A DNA stretch of 64,000 nucleotides, from NCBI GenBank assembly GCA_016342685.1, contig JAEINU010000001.1, forward strand, positions 1-64,000, read 5' to 3'. The translations under genes were made by a program, and so were the position numbers. The notes below the pieces were generated by a model, which was not told where the DNA came from, did not search any database, and was given only the letters and a program-made list of their open reading frames with translations. This DNA comes from Bacteroidales bacterium. Lineage in GTDB: Bacteria; Bacteroidota; Bacteroidia; Bacteroidales; UBA12077. This document shows, one piece after another, positions 39,058 to 48,938 of the stretch. The stretch's first letter is position 1; every line of letters begins with the position of its first letter.

Positions 39058-40679
39058 AATAGATTTTTTTTAACTTTTTTCAGATTTAATAAATTCATTG
39101 GATTACTTTCAAATCCTTCAATATTTTTATTCACAAAACGGATTACCTCGTCGTAATACAAAGGAACAATCGCCGCATCATCAGTTATCATTTGATTCAT
39201 TTCGCGATATAAACAGAAACGGATACTATCATTTGATACTATCATCGCTTTTTCGTAAAGTTTATCATAATTCAAATTATTATATTGAGTATAATTTGGT
39301 CCATTTGGACTATGATTTTTACTGTAAAAAAGAGCTAAGTAATTTTCGGCATCCGGGTAATCGGCAATCCAAGATCCTCTAAAGAATTCCAATTTAGAAT
39401 TTGCAACCATATCTCGAAATGTTGCTCCGGTATTAATATCAATCAAAATTTCGATCCCAAAAACAGAAAGTTGTTGTTGAATGTATTCGCATAAATCTAA
39501 ATAATCGCTGGTTGTTGTAATCGTTATTGGATCTAAGCCTTCTCCTCCAGGGTGACCCGCTTCGATTAGTAACTCTCTTGTTTTATCAGGATTGTAATTA
39601 TAAGCTAAGATATTTTCAGTATAAGACGGAAGACCTTTAGGGATAAACCCATAATTAGCAGGATAACCTATATTATGTCTTAAATACTTCATCATTTTTT
39701 TACGATCAAAACCATAATTTATGGCTTGTCGTACTTTCTTATTTAAAACAGGAGAATTTTTATTCTCTATTTTTGATGTATCAAGCAAAAAACCTAAGTA
39801 TTCGGTATTTAAATAGGGTTGATTTAACATATTGATTTTACCCACATATTTAGGCGATAAATTTCCATTTTTGGTAATTAACTCGTCCTTATTAGCAGCA
39901 TTAAGTCCTGAAATAAAATCGGATTTGCCTTTCAAAAACTCCAGAAACTCAGATTGCTTATCGTTAATAAATGTTATAGCTACTGCATCCAAATAGGGTA
40001 GTCGTGAACCCGCTTTGTCAAACTCAAAGTAATTGGGATTTTTTACAAGAACAAGTTTCTCACCTTCTTTCCAATATTTAAATTGAAAGGGGCCAGTACC
40101 TATTGGATTTCTCCGGAAATCAGTACCATATTTTTCAACTGCTTCCTTTGGAATAACAGAACAATATTGCATTGTTAGCAAGCCTAAAAAAGCTGGAAAT
40201 GGATTGCGAAGATTTATTTGCAAGGTGCTATCGTTAATGGCTTTAATTCCATTATCTGCTACATTATTAAATATCCATGCTCCAGGAGATGCTGTTTTTG
40301 GGTTAATAACACGATTTAAACTAAATTCAAAATCAGATGCATTCACCTTACGACCTTTACCCTTGTCGAAAATGCTGCTGTTATGAAAATATACATCCTT
40401 ACGTAAGGTAAATATGTAGGTAAGTCCAGTGTTTTTTATCTCCCAGTTTTTGGCTATACACGGGTTTATATTTAATTCAGAATCCATTTGAACCAATCCA
40501 TTATAGATCTGATTTGTTGGCCAAATTAATACCTGACTCTTTGCAAAAGCTGGATCTAATGTAGATATTCCCTTAGATTCATTATATCTAAAAACATTTG
40601 GTATTAGATTTTGATCATCATTTGAACATGAGATGCAAAATAATAAAATGAAAAAAAAGAAAATGAAATTTTTATACAT
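39054..40679 (-). CDS. ABC transporter substrate-binding lipoprotein, peptide/oligopeptide type (SBP_bac_5)
   Basis: Lipobox-like FCISCSN; TLDPAFAKSQ; NPIGTGPFQFKYWKEGEKLVLVKNPNYF; RQAINYGFDRKKMM. Confidence 0.93.
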   Translation of the reverse strand: MYKNFIFFFFILLFCISCSNDDQNLIPNVFRYNESKGISTLDPAFAKSQVLIWPTNQIYNGLVQMDSELNINPCIAKNWEIKNTGLTYIFTLRKDVYFHNSSIFDKGKGRKVNASDFEFSLNRVINPKTASPGAWIFNNVADNGIKAINDSTLQINLRNPFPAFLGLLTMQYCSVIPKEAVEKYGTDFRRNPIGTGPFQFKYWKEGEKLVLVKNPNYFEFDKAGSRLPYLDAVAITFINDKQSEFLEFLKGKSDFISGLNAANKDELITKNGNLSPKYVGKINMLNQPYLNTEYLGFLLDTSKIENKNSPVLNKKVRQAINYGFDRKKMMKYLRHNIGYPANYGFIPKGLPSYTENILAYNYNPDKTRELLIEAGHPGGEGLDPITITTTSDYLDLCEYIQQQLSVFGIEILIDINTGATFRDMVANSKLEFFRGSWIADYPDAENYLALFYSKNHSPNGPNYTQYNNLNYDKLYEKAMIVSNDSIRFCLYREMNQMITDDAAIVPLYYDEVIRFVNKNIEGFESNPMNLLNLKKVKKNLL

Positions 40680-40958
40680 TTTTAATTGCTTTGTACAAAA
40701 ATAGATAAAAAAGACAAGGAAAGTATATCGAAATGCGCACAGTTTTTACCAATTAAAAAAGCCAGAAACCAATTTGTTCCTGACTTTTCTAATACCCTAA
40801 AAATTAAACCTAAAATTTAAATGAAAAAACTGTAAAAGTTCTCTACTTATTAAAACGTTTTTCTTGTTTATTTGTTTCGAAAAAGCTTGTTTTTTTTGAT
40901 ATTTATTTTAGGATATTTCTGTACCTATTGTTCTGTGTATCTTACAGAAAAAGAAAAA

Positions 40959-40988
40959 GTAAACAACAAGAAAGAACCTGTCGTTTAC
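40959..40988 (-). terminator. Terminator downstream of TonB-dependent receptor
   Basis: On minus strand gtaaacgac...gttgtttac stem followed by tttttctttttc. Confidence 0.65.
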
Positions 40989-41000
40989 CTTTCTTATTTT

Positions 41001-43445
41001 TTAGAATTTAAGGCTAATTCCGCCTAAAATATTAATTCCTGCTTGTGGGAAATACCCATCCATTTTGTATTCTTGTTCATCTAAAGTATACCTATAAACC
41101 CAAGCATTTGATTCATATTCATAATTAAATATATTATTAATTAATAAATTGAATCCAATTTCCTTAATCGCTTTTGTTTTTATAGTGTACGATAATTTAA
41201 CATCACTAATAAAATATGGATCTATCGATCGATCTTTATTAGAAGTATTATCAATATACTGTCTACTTACAAATTTCGAAATAAAATCAGCTTTCAGATG
41301 TTTAATAATTTCCCATGAGATATTACCATTGATAATAACATTTGGAGAGAACGATAAATCTGTTTTACCTAAGTTTTTAGATTCTTGTTCCCAAGTGTCC
41401 CAGTTGTCAACATATTCGGTAAAATCTTCAATTTTATTTTCGCTAAAAGTAGCATTGGCATTAAGTTCTAGCTTCTTAAATAGTTTTACGCCGGCGGCAA
41501 TTTCAATACCCATTCTATAACTCTTATCTACATTTGTCATAATTGGATTACCAACATCGTTTATTTCGCCAGTTAAAACAAGTTGATCGTTGTAATACAT
41601 ATAATATAAATTAGCGCTAACAAATCCATTTGTGGCATTTAAGTTATAACCTAACTCCGCATTGAATAAAGTCTCAAAAGTTGGTTCTTCTTTGCTTGTG
41701 TCGGCATCTGTATAATTGCTTCTCGTTGGTTCTCTGTTTGCAACACCAAAAGTTAAGTAAGCACTGTGGATATCGTTCATTTTATATGATAAACCCAGTT
41801 TAGGATTAAAAAAGTCAAAATTATGTGTTTGAGTAATATCTCTTAAGTCATCATCAATACCATCAATTTCATAATTTATTTTTCGGTATTGTAAATCTAC
41901 ATACGATGTTAATTTATTAAAGAAAGTATAGTTAATTTTAGAATAAACATTTAAATCTTCCTTTAATCCATTGCTTTCGTACCATCTGTGATTTATATCA
42001 CCATTACTCGCATATTTTGCCCAAATTACTTCTCCGTAATGATCTCCATCGTATTTATTCCAACCTCCGCCAAAAGTGAGATTTAGGTTTTTATTTTGAT
42101 AATCTAAAGAAAATACACCACCATAGAAATGATTGTCTAACCATTTTTGTTGAACTAAGTCTGTTCTTGAAATAGTGTCGGTACTTATTATAACATCTTC
42201 AAGTTGATAATCTTCGAATTTGCGATTTTTTTTATATTGCTCGTAATATCCTTTTCCACGTGTGTAATGAGCTGCTGTATTTAAATGCAAGTTTGGATTA
42301 AACTCAAAAGAGTAAAATAATTGATAATGATCCTGTTGGTAGTTATCAGTTTCGTTATCGTATGTGTAAATATTATAGGTTCTGCTATTTGATGCAACCA
42401 TTTCATCGTATTCTTCTTCAGAAATTAATCCATGATCACGATATAATTCCATTCCTTGAGCATCGTTGTTTAAGCGCACAGATGGCACCCCGTTCCACGA
42501 TTGATATGTTTTTTCTTTTCCCGATATTATATTTGCTTTTAATAGACTTCTGCTTGTATAATATGTTCCCGATAAATAAAAAGATTCAAGATCAGATTCT
42601 GCTCTGTCAATAAAACCATCGGAACTAATTTTTGATATTCGTCCATCAAACGTGAATTTGTTGTTTAAAAGTCCTGTACCAAAACTAGCCGAATTTCTAA
42701 GCGTGTTGAATGAGCCTGCAAAAGAGTTTATTTCGGCATACGCATCTTTATTAAATGTTTTTGTTTGCAGATTTAGCGATGCACCAAATGCAGCTGCTCC
42801 ATTAGAAGATGTTCCAACACCTCGCTGAATTTGAATGTTATTTAACGATGACATAAAGTCTGGCATATTTACAAACCAAACACCATGCGATTCGGAATCA
42901 TTTAATGGAATTCCATTTACCGTAATATTTATTCGATTTAGATCTGTACCACGAATCCTAAAGTTTGTGTACCCAACTCCAGCTCCTGCATCCGATGTAG
43001 AAACAATTGAAGGTGTTGAGCTTAGAAGATATGGAATATCTTGCCCAAAATTATTTTCTTTGATCTTTGCATTACTGATGTTTGTTACAGATACCGGATC
43101 ATTTTTTTTAGCTCTGGTCGCTGTTATAATAACCTCGTCAGATAAAATACTGGCGTTTTCTAAAATAAATACCAGTTTTTCTTTACTTGGTATTAATACT
43201 TCTTTTTCAAGAGATTTATAACCTAAATAAGATATCGAAAATGTATAAGTTCCCGATCTTATTCTGGAAAACTTAAACATACCATCCGAATTTGTGGCTG
43301 TACCTTTATAGGTTTCTTTAATTAGAACATTTGCTCCAATTAAAATCTCGCCTTCATTGTTTGTTACTTTACCTGTGATGGTTTGTTGGGCGAACAAGCC
43401 CATTGTCATAAATAATAAAATACTTAAAATACCTATCCGTTTCAT
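41001..43445 (-). CDS. TonB-dependent outer membrane receptor, predicted thiamin/TPP-related uptake
   Basis: CarboxypepD_reg-like N-terminus (QQTITGKVTNNEGEILIGANVLIKET), plug domain, beta-barrel; preceded by TPP riboswitch. Confidence 0.95.
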   Translation of the reverse strand: MKRIGILSILLFMTMGLFAQQTITGKVTNNEGEILIGANVLIKETYKGTATNSDGMFKFSRIRSGTYTFSISYLGYKSLEKEVLIPSKEKLVFILENASILSDEVIITATRAKKNDPVSVTNISNAKIKENNFGQDIPYLLSSTPSIVSTSDAGAGVGYTNFRIRGTDLNRINITVNGIPLNDSESHGVWFVNMPDFMSSLNNIQIQRGVGTSSNGAAAFGASLNLQTKTFNKDAYAEINSFAGSFNTLRNSASFGTGLLNNKFTFDGRISKISSDGFIDRAESDLESFYLSGTYYTSRSLLKANIISGKEKTYQSWNGVPSVRLNNDAQGMELYRDHGLISEEEYDEMVASNSRTYNIYTYDNETDNYQQDHYQLFYSFEFNPNLHLNTAAHYTRGKGYYEQYKKNRKFEDYQLEDVIISTDTISRTDLVQQKWLDNHFYGGVFSLDYQNKNLNLTFGGGWNKYDGDHYGEVIWAKYASNGDINHRWYESNGLKEDLNVYSKINYTFFNKLTSYVDLQYRKINYEIDGIDDDLRDITQTHNFDFFNPKLGLSYKMNDIHSAYLTFGVANREPTRSNYTDADTSKEEPTFETLFNAELGYNLNATNGFVSANLYYMYYNDQLVLTGEINDVGNPIMTNVDKSYRMGIEIAAGVKLFKKLELNANATFSENKIEDFTEYVDNWDTWEQESKNLGKTDLSFSPNVIINGNISWEIIKHLKADFISKFVSRQYIDNTSNKDRSIDPYFISDVKLSYTIKTKAIKEIGFNLLINNIFNYEYESNAWVYRYTLDEQEYKMDGYFPQAGINILGGISLKF

Positions 43446-43614
43446 TTCGTTTAAAATTATTGTTTAACATTTGGATAGTTGAAAGCGGTAAGCTGTCACA
43501 AGTAATTGTGAGGCCTCTTAAAATCATTGTTTTTATTAAATAATGATTAACATCTACTTTTCTAAGCAAACTACTTATCAACTTTAATGAAAAACAATGG
43601 GAATTTTTTGATTT

Positions 43615-43693
43615 ACTCTGTTCCCTATACAGCATTACCTGTACTAGGTTCGGAGGGTATGATCTCAGCCTGTAATTTTTGGCACCCCATTGA
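43615..43693 (-). ncRNA. TPP (thiamin pyrophosphate) riboswitch, THI element
   Basis: Minus strand: aatggggtgccaaaaattacaggCTGAGATcataCCCtccGAACCTagtacagGTAATGCtgtataGGGAAcagag, matching the canonical THI-box core. Confidence 0.96.
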
Positions 43694-43723
43694 TTGTGCA
43701 AATGTATATAAAAATATCTAATA

Positions 43724-43757
43724 CAAAAAGAGCTGGGTGAAATACCAGCTCTTTTTG
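43724..43757 (-). terminator. Terminator downstream of thioredoxin gene
   Basis: caaaaagagctgg-gtgaaata-ccagctctttttg. Confidence 0.9.
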
Positions 43758-43778
43758 AATATATTTTCTAAATAAGAT

Positions 43779-44138
43779 CTACATCTCAACCTTTAGTACA
43801 TCTTTTATTGCTTTCTGAAATGAATCTTTTGGAAGTGCTCCTTGAGCCATTTGAGGTTGCTCATTCATAGGAACAAATAGTAACGAAGGAATACTTTTTA
43901 CACCAAACATTGCAGCTAATTCTTGCTGATCTTCAGTATCTACTTTATAAATATCAAGCTTTCCATCATATTCTGTTGATAGTTCTTCTAAAATAGGAGC
44001 TACCATTTTACAAGGCTGACACCAGTCTGCGTAAAAATCAATTAAACATGGTTTGTCACCTTCAAATTTCCAATCTTTGTTTTCTTCAAAATTAAAAATC
44101 TTTTCCTTAAACGTTTCTTTAGTTAAATGTTCTAACAT
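43779..44138 (-). CDS. trxA: Thioredoxin (WCQPC active site)
   Basis: PCLIDFYADWCQPCKMVAPILEELSTEYDGKLDIYKVDTEDQQELAAMFGVKSIPSLLF. Confidence 0.95.
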   Translation of the reverse strand: MLEHLTKETFKEKIFNFEENKDWKFEGDKPCLIDFYADWCQPCKMVAPILEELSTEYDGKLDIYKVDTEDQQELAAMFGVKSIPSLLFVPMNEQPQMAQGALPKDSFQKAIKDVLKVEM

Positions 44139-44313
44139 TGCTTTTGATTTATATGTTATTAATAAATATTTATAAGTCTAAAAATATAAATATATGAATT
44201 TATCATTGTTTGATCAAACAGTGTTCCAAACAGGAAATTATGGTGATTAGTTCGAAAAGCAAGCAAATAATTGTAATTTTGTCATGAAAACTAATAAATT
44301 GTCATATATACAT

Positions 44314-45723
44314 ATGAAGAAATGTCTTAATGATCGGATTTTTAAAATAATATCTCAGGTTGCAGATGAAGAAAAAGTGCAGGTATATGTAATTGGAGGT
44401 TTTGTGCGGGATATTATTCTTAACAGACCATCAAAGGATATTGATGTGGTTGCAATTGGCAGTGGTATTGCTGTAGCAAAAAAAGTTGCAGCTAAGCTGG
44501 GGCCAAAAGTAAAGGTTAATGTTTTTAAGAATTTCGGAACAGCAATGATTCACACTGGTGATTATGAGGTCGAATTTGTTGGTGCCAGAAAGGAATCCTA
44601 TAGAAGAGAATCGCGAAATCCAATAGTAGAAGATGGAACTCTTGAAGATGATCAGAATAGACGTGATTTTACCATAAACGCATTGGCATTATCATTAAAT
44701 AAGGAAACCTATGGCGATTTACTTGATTCTTTTGGAGGAGTAAATGATATAGAGAATAAAATATTGAGAACGCCTTTAGATCCAGATACAACATTCTCAG
44801 ATGATCCATTGAGAATGTTTAGAGCAGTTCGATTTGCTTCGCAATTAAAATTTAAGATCGAAGAAGAAACGTATAAATCAATCCAAAGAAATAAAGAACG
44901 GATTCATATTCTTTCTCGTGAAAGAATAATTGATGAGGTGAATAAGATCTTATTGTCTGAGAGGCCTTCAGTTGGATTAAAAATTCTTGAAAATACAGGT
45001 TTATTTAATGAGTTTTTTCCTGAAATAGCTATGCTTAAAGGCGTAGATTCAGTAAAAGGGAAAGTGCACAAAGATAATTTTTATCACACTTTGGAGGTTG
45101 TCGACAATGTGCGAAAAAACTCCGATAATTTATGGTTGTTGTGGGCTGCTTTATTGCACGATATAGCTAAGCCAAAAACAAAAAGGTTTGTAAAAGTGAT
45201 TGGATGGACATTTCATGGGCATGAATTTTATGGTGCCAAGATGATTCCCGGAATTTTCACAAGATTAAAAATGCCTTTGAACGATAAAATGAAATACGTT
45301 CAGAAACTTGTTCAATTGCATTTGCGTCCAATTGTTTTATCACAAGAAATTGTAACCGATTCTGCAGTTCGAAGATTGTTATTTGATGCGGGCGATGAAA
45401 TTGACGATCTTATGATATTATGCGAAGCTGATATTACTTCGAAGAATGAGAAAACAGTTAAAAAACATTTAAACAATTTTAAAATTGTACGTGAGAAGTT
45501 AGTAGAAATTGAAGAAAAGGATGCTTTACGTAATTTTCAACCGCCAATTTCTGGCGAATTAATTATGGAGACCTTTAATTTAAGTCCATGTAGAATAATT
45601 GGAGACATCAAGAATGCTATTAAAGATGCTATTCTAGAAGGTGAAATAAGAAATGAATACAATGAAGCCTACGCATACATGTTAGTAAAAGGAAAAGAGT
45701 TAGGACTCGAACTAAAAAAATAA
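44314..45723 (+). CDS. cca: CCA tRNA nucleotidyltransferase / poly(A) polymerase family with HD domain
   Basis: [56 protein letters not shown] track start 44284; ATG at 44314 ([11 protein letters not shown]) preferred because a TAATTTTG -7-like box sits at 44274-44281. Confidence 0.93.
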   Translation: MKKCLNDRIFKIISQVADEEKVQVYVIGGFVRDIILNRPSKDIDVVAIGSGIAVAKKVAAKLGPKVKVNVFKNFGTAMIHTGDYEVEFVGARKESYRRESRNPIVEDGTLEDDQNRRDFTINALALSLNKETYGDLLDSFGGVNDIENKILRTPLDPDTTFSDDPLRMFRAVRFASQLKFKIEEETYKSIQRNKERIHILSRERIIDEVNKILLSERPSVGLKILENTGLFNEFFPEIAMLKGVDSVKGKVHKDNFYHTLEVVDNVRKNSDNLWLLWAALLHDIAKPKTKRFVKVIGWTFHGHEFYGAKMIPGIFTRLKMPLNDKMKYVQKLVQLHLRPIVLSQEIVTDSAVRRLLFDAGDEIDDLMILCEADITSKNEKTVKKHLNNFKIVREKLVEIEEKDALRNFQPPISGELIMETFNLSPCRIIGDIKNAIKDAILEGEIRNEYNEAYAYMLVKGKELGLELKK

Positions 45724-46752
45724 TTATTTATTAAAGTTTAAGATCAAATAAGTCGGCAAGTGATCGCTATATCCACCGTTGTATTTATATCCAATATAGG
45801 TTCGATTGGGCTTAAATCCAAAATTACCATCGTCGGATTCTAAAAGGAAATCTTTATTAAAAATATAGACATCCTCGGTTGAAGTGTAAACCTTATTTTC
45901 TTGTTGCAATAAATTACCTGAAACAATAAATTGATCTAATACACCCCATTCGCCTTGATATTTATGCGTTCCAATATTCTTAGTTTTAAATAAATTAGCC
46001 GATAAATTATAAAGTTGATTATTAGATATAGTATCGAAATTTTGATGTGCAGATAAAATAGTGTTAATGCTTTTATTATCGGGATAATCATTAAAGTCAC
46101 CTGTGATAATAATATTTGAGTGTGCATTTTTATTAAATATCGAATCAACTTTTGATTTTAATACAGAAGCTACAAAGACTCTTCTTCCTTCAGATTCTAA
46201 TTGTCCTCCCCAACGGGAAGGCCAGTGATTTATAAAAACATGTAAAGTGTCAGATTTATTTGTTACCCCTTTTACATATAAAATATCACGAGTTTTACTT
46301 GTTGGATTATTTGGAAAATTTATTGGAAGAAATTCGCTTACTAAAGGTGTAAATAATTCTTCTCTATAAAGAAGACCCACATCAATCCCTCTTCTGTCGG
46401 GAGATTCTTTATGAACTATTTTATATTGAAATTTAGTTAGGGGAGTTTTGTTTGTTAAATCATCAATCACTCTTCGATTTTCTATTTCGCTAAGACCAAT
46501 TATTGCTGGAGGATTCCATTCCCCAACAGCCATAATTACCTTATATATCTGATTTAATTTTGTATAATATTTGTGATTATTCCAGAAATGATTGCCTTCA
46601 GGTAAAAAATCTTCATCGTTTTTCAGACTATCATCAAAAGTGTCAAATAGATTTTCGACATTGTAAAACATTACTTTATAGCTTTCATTTGTTTGAGAAA
46701 AGCTATGAAAGTAGATGATTGCTAAAATTGCAAGGCCAAATATTTTTTTCAT
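45724..46752 (-). CDS. Secreted endonuclease/exonuclease/phosphatase family protein
   Basis: YKVMFYNVENLFDTFDD; AIIGLSEIENRRV; IIITGDFNDYPDNKS; YSDHLPTYLIL. ORF track start 46782; signal peptide MKKIFGLAILAIIYFHSFSQ begins at 46752. Confidence 0.93.
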   Translation of the reverse strand: MKKIFGLAILAIIYFHSFSQTNESYKVMFYNVENLFDTFDDSLKNDEDFLPEGNHFWNNHKYYTKLNQIYKVIMAVGEWNPPAIIGLSEIENRRVIDDLTNKTPLTKFQYKIVHKESPDRRGIDVGLLYREELFTPLVSEFLPINFPNNPTSKTRDILYVKGVTNKSDTLHVFINHWPSRWGGQLESEGRRVFVASVLKSKVDSIFNKNAHSNIIITGDFNDYPDNKSINTILSAHQNFDTISNNQLYNLSANLFKTKNIGTHKYQGEWGVLDQFIVSGNLLQQENKVYTSTEDVYIFNKDFLLESDDGNFGFKPNRTYIGYKYNGGYSDHLPTYLILNFNK

Positions 46753-46753
46753 T

Positions 46754-48163
46754 TTAATTGTTTTCGATTCGTTCAAAGGCACCTAAATCTGGTCCATTAT
46801 CTAATGTACGATTGTTTAATTGAATATCGAACTGAAACATTAATCCAATTTCTTTATCGCCATAATCTTTTGCTACAGATAATGTATCCAATTCATAATC
46901 ATTGCTGTTATAATCTTTAAATTTTGGATTTTCGTTTAAGATATTTTGGGTAAAAGACGATGGAAAATCATCGACTTGCTCTTGATTGACTTTAATTAAA
47001 GAATGATCAAAACTAAAATTAAGTACGGTGTTATCATCTTTATCAATAATTAACTCGGATTCTTTGCTACCATAAATAATGCAGTTGCTAAAAATCGCTT
47101 TTTCGATTGGTCTTACTTGCACATTATTATTAACATCAAGATAGTAATTATTCAGCAAAACCGATGGGGTTGTTCGTGTTGAATATTCCCAATAATTTGC
47201 TATTGTGGTGTGGTAAAATTCGTACGAACCACCAATTGTTAAAGCCACAGCAATTTGCCCACAGTTTGCAATTACATTGTTGTACGCATAAATAGTCGAT
47301 CCTTGGGCATAAATTCCAACCGATGTCATATTTAAGATTTTACTATTCGTTAGTTGAAGGGTTGGTTTTGATAAATTTGCAAGCGTATCGACCTGAATTC
47401 CTATAATGGCGTTTTTAATCTCAGTAAAGTTGAAAATGTTATCCTTACTTCCACGAATCAACCAAATACCGTCCCATTGTCCTGGAATATCATCATAATC
47501 ATGTTCTAACCTATCGCCCTGAAATATTATGGGAGATGCAAAAGTTCCGTTCGCTTTAATTGTTCCTTTTACTAGAAGTCGCGAATTTTTATGAAAATGC
47601 AAAATAGCTCCTGGATCAATTGTTAAGGTGCTTAAAGTATCTACAAGCATTGAGTTATATACAAGATAGGGCTTATCGGCAGTCCAATGTTCATTTCCAA
47701 TTATTTCTCCATCTATTTTATGTACATCTTGCCCAAAAGCTAATAAATTAATGTCTTGTTGCGTTCCATTAAATGAAAAAACAATAGAATCATTTACAAC
47801 CATTGGTAAGTTCGAACCATTTGGATCAACAGTAATTTCAACAAAAATATAGATACTATCTTTTTTCCTAAGTTCAATATTATTCAATGTATTGCCCGAG
47901 TAACCATCAATATTAAGTCGATAGGGAGATGTAGAGCCTCCTGCTAATTTAATTGATGAGATTTTAATACTTCTATTATAAGGATTTCGAACTGTAAATT
48001 GTTTTGTAGCAGAACCTATTGTAGTAAAAATTGTATCAAAAAGAATGGTGTCTTTTGAAAATTCAAGTTTTATATTAGGAGAAGAATTAAACTCATCTTT
48101 TTCGCATGATAAAAATGCAAAAACTATCAGTAAAGTTATTATTATAAGAGTGTTTTTGTTCAT
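46754..48163 (-). CDS. Lipoprotein with right-handed beta-helix-like region
   Basis: Lipobox FAFLSCEKDE; GTIKANGTFASPIIFQGDRLEHDYDDIPGQWDGIWLIRGSKDNIFNFTEIKNAIIGIQV. Confidence 0.85.
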   Translation of the reverse strand: MNKNTLIIITLLIVFAFLSCEKDEFNSSPNIKLEFSKDTILFDTIFTTIGSATKQFTVRNPYNRSIKISSIKLAGGSTSPYRLNIDGYSGNTLNNIELRKKDSIYIFVEITVDPNGSNLPMVVNDSIVFSFNGTQQDINLLAFGQDVHKIDGEIIGNEHWTADKPYLVYNSMLVDTLSTLTIDPGAILHFHKNSRLLVKGTIKANGTFASPIIFQGDRLEHDYDDIPGQWDGIWLIRGSKDNIFNFTEIKNAIIGIQVDTLANLSKPTLQLTNSKILNMTSVGIYAQGSTIYAYNNVIANCGQIAVALTIGGSYEFYHTTIANYWEYSTRTTPSVLLNNYYLDVNNNVQVRPIEKAIFSNCIIYGSKESELIIDKDDNTVLNFSFDHSLIKVNQEQVDDFPSSFTQNILNENPKFKDYNSNDYELDTLSVAKDYGDKEIGLMFQFDIQLNNRTLDNGPDLGAFERIENN

Positions 48164-48342
48164 CGTTAAGTCTATATATTTTGCTAAATAACATAAAATA
48201 AACGATATTATTTTGCTTTAATTTTAAATAAAATCAAAAATTGTTGACATTGATTGTGTTTTTTATAAAAACATATACAGGTGTAAAATAAATATTTGAT
48301 TACATTTGTTCTAATATTATTATAAATTATTTGTGGAATCAT

Positions 48343-48843
48343 ATGCAAGTACAAAAAGCAACAACCGGAAATATTTTAGAAGTAATGTATTTGCTACAAC
48401 ATTGCATCGAAGATTTTAATAAGAATAGCGTTTATCAGTGGAATGCTTCTTATCCCGATTATTATAAATTATTGAGTGAAGTTGAACAAGACGCTTTATA
48501 CATTATTAAAAGTTCGGGTGTTTGTATTGGAACAATAACAATTGATAAGCAGCAAGAGTCTGTTTTTGATAAGGTTGATTGGAAAAATAAAACGGATAAT
48601 TTCTTGGTTATACATCGAATTGCAGTATTTCCGACATGGCAAAAAAAGGGTATCGGGCGAAAATTAATTGAGTTTGCCGAAGATTATGCAAAAACGAATA
48701 ATTTAAAATCGATTCGTTTAGATGTTGCAAGTTCTAGCGAACATTTGATTAAATTGTATGAAAGTATAGGGTATGATTATGCTGGTGATATTCTTTATCC
48801 AAAGCAAGAGGAGCCTTTTAAATGTTTAGAAAAGATTATTTAG
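48343..48843 (+). CDS. GNAT family N-acetyltransferase
   Basis: LVIHRIAVFPTWQKKGIGRKLIEFAEDYAKTNNLKSIRLDV; ORF track start 48331 TTG, ATG 48343. Confidence 0.93.
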   Translation: MQVQKATTGNILEVMYLLQHCIEDFNKNSVYQWNASYPDYYKLLSEVEQDALYIIKSSGVCIGTITIDKQQESVFDKVDWKNKTDNFLVIHRIAVFPTWQKKGIGRKLIEFAEDYAKTNNLKSIRLDVASSSEHLIKLYESIGYDYAGDILYPKQEEPFKCLEKII

Positions 48844-48857
48844 ATAATTAAATATAG

Positions 48858-48898
48858 AAAATAAGAAACGGGAGCAAATTGCTCCCGTTTCTTATTTT
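48858..48898. terminator. Bidirectional terminator between convergent genes
   Basis: aaaataagaaacgggagc-aaatt-gctcccgtttcttatttt. Confidence 0.93.
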
Positions 48899-48938
48899 AG
48901 ATTTTTTTTGGACATTCTTTATATAATAAATTTACATT

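Noticed and set aside
43369-43701. 110-aa minus-strand ORF upstream of TonB receptor
   Set aside because: Overlaps the TPP riboswitch and leader; composition is not protein-like.
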